A stretch of DNA of 64,000 bases from Cruorifilaria tuberocauda (taxonomy: Eukaryota > Nematoda > Chromadorea > Rhabditida > Onchocercidae): NCBI GenBank assembly GCA_013365365.1, contig JABVXU010000038.1, positions 124,001-188,000 on the forward strand. The letters run 5' to 3'. A program made the translations under genes and the position numbers. Within the stretch, counting starts at the first letter, position 1; each line of letters starts with the position of its first letter. Of the stretch, positions 63,030 to 64,000 are shown piece by piece. The notes beneath the pieces were generated by a model that had not been told where the DNA came from, ran no database searches, and was given only the letters and a program-made list of their open reading frames with translations.

Positions 63030-64000
63030 AAGGCCCAACAGAGTTTCTCGTAAACTATGATCTGGAAATGAAACTAGCATTGAACGAAATTTCACACCAA
63101 TTTAGTAACAAACCTCCGATAGCAGCAGTATTTGGTTTATCAGTGCAGCACGATGTTACCAGTGTGATTAAAAGAAGCAAAACAGCAGCTGATGACGCGC
63201 AAGAAGGTAAATTTGCTACTAGTTGCAGTGAAGTCGATCATCAATTAAAACTCAATCCTCACTCCAGCATTTATCTAACTTGTGAAATGAAACACCAACA
63301 ATTGGACAATTAATAGGCCATCCATCTATCTTTTACGTTGAAATTTCATAAGCTGTTGATGATAGTGGTAATTATTAGGACTAGAAGAACAGTTAAAAGA
63401 ACTTTACCTGAGTCATTGAGGTAAGCTAGTAGTACCGACTATCTCTCGAAATCTCTTTAATTTCTTTTTCAAGTAAATAAAAACTCAAATTTCAGATTTA
63501 ATAGAAGGAATGCACTTCTCGGAACTTCACTCTGCAAGAAAATCATCGAGATAGCAGACTGAACCATAAGTATTTCGTTTCCTACGTGGATAGCACAAAA
63601 GATGAGTATCGTGTGAAATTTGCAACAGCATTAATAATTGATAACAACAGTATAGGGAAACACAAATGAGAAATCAATGCAAATGATAACAAAATATTGC
63701 TCAGTCGAGTTCTCATGTATTTCATCAATCATTTTCTAATATTAATAATAATAATGCTTGCACGATATGATACTGTAAATGTTGACATCGGTTAATTTCT
63801 CATAAAACATAGATTATTATCATAAAATTGACAGATTTTAAACTTCGAAAATGATAGAAGTGCTAAGCAATTATAGCACAAAAAGATTTTGCACATGACG
63901 AAATTACTAACATTATTATTTAACCGTATAAATTGCTACTCATGAATTGAATCAAACAAAATGATGTAATAAACAAAAGTTTAAACTGATACCATTTTTT
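63030..64000. other. right-edge region, 5' flank of the acyltransferase gene
   Basis: TTTCATTTCCAG just upstream of the start (about 63066-63077 on the minus strand) could be a trans-splice acceptor. Plus-strand frames at 62761-63060 and 63068-63313 are reverse-strand shadows or chance. Nothing else is recognised. Confidence 0.4.

Noticed and set aside
62761..63313. Two plus-strand ORFs of 99 and 81 codons at the right edge
   Set aside because: The first is the reverse of the acyltransferase signal-peptide exon; the second has no similarity.

Overview
The window is AT-rich eukaryotic DNA that reads as a nematode genome. Genes are split into many small exons with TTTTCAG/TTTNCAG-type acceptors. 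Several start codons sit just downstream of such an acceptor with no exon before it, as expected for spliced-leader trans-splicing. The gene families also fit a worm: an NRF-6-type acyltransferase, a Pax3/7 (pax-3) pair and a METTL4/DAMT-1 methyltransferase. A spirurid or filarial-like species is my best guess from base composition and exon style, but I cannot prove it. There are no bacterial features, rRNAs, CRISPR arrays or recognisable intact transposons.

Layout. 1-4.1 kb: a minus-strand TRMT10C/MRPP1-like mitochondrial RNase P methyltransferase gene. 5.6-7.4 kb: plus-strand EBP2 (60S ribosome biogenesis), followed by an inverted, broken copy of one of its exons. 8.2-11.3 kb: a plus-strand ZIP (SLC39) zinc-transporter locus that is broken in at least three ways and is called a pseudogene. 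12.5-15.4 kb: plus-strand METTL4/DAMT-1 with an intact DPPW motif and one GC-AG intron. 17.5-23.4 kb and 30.5-36.3 kb: two complete minus-strand Pax3/7 genes in tandem, each with paired domain, octapeptide and homeodomain, set in long gene-poor stretches. 41.0-42.2 kb: minus-strand TMEM9. 44.4-45.1 kb: an unrecognised plus-strand three-exon gene for a 107-residue single-pass membrane protein. 46.4-54.9 kb: a minus-strand K-Cl cotransporter (SLC12A4-7 type). 57.0-63.0 kb: a minus-strand NRF-6-like membrane acyltransferase.

The genes do not form a pathway. EBP2 and METTL4 are also close neighbours in Caenorhabditis elegans as I recall it (C18A3.3 and C18A3.1/damt-1), so part of this order may be old microsynteny. 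The most useful observations are the tandem Pax3/7 duplication with its matching 29-nt octapeptide exons, the decaying ZIP gene, a cluster of unusual splice sites (five AAG acceptors, one GC donor, one apparent TG acceptor) and the small spliced membrane-protein gene. I did not find a convincing new multi-gene system. All exon boundaries below were worked out by eye from reading frame, splice-site sequence and remembered family alignments.
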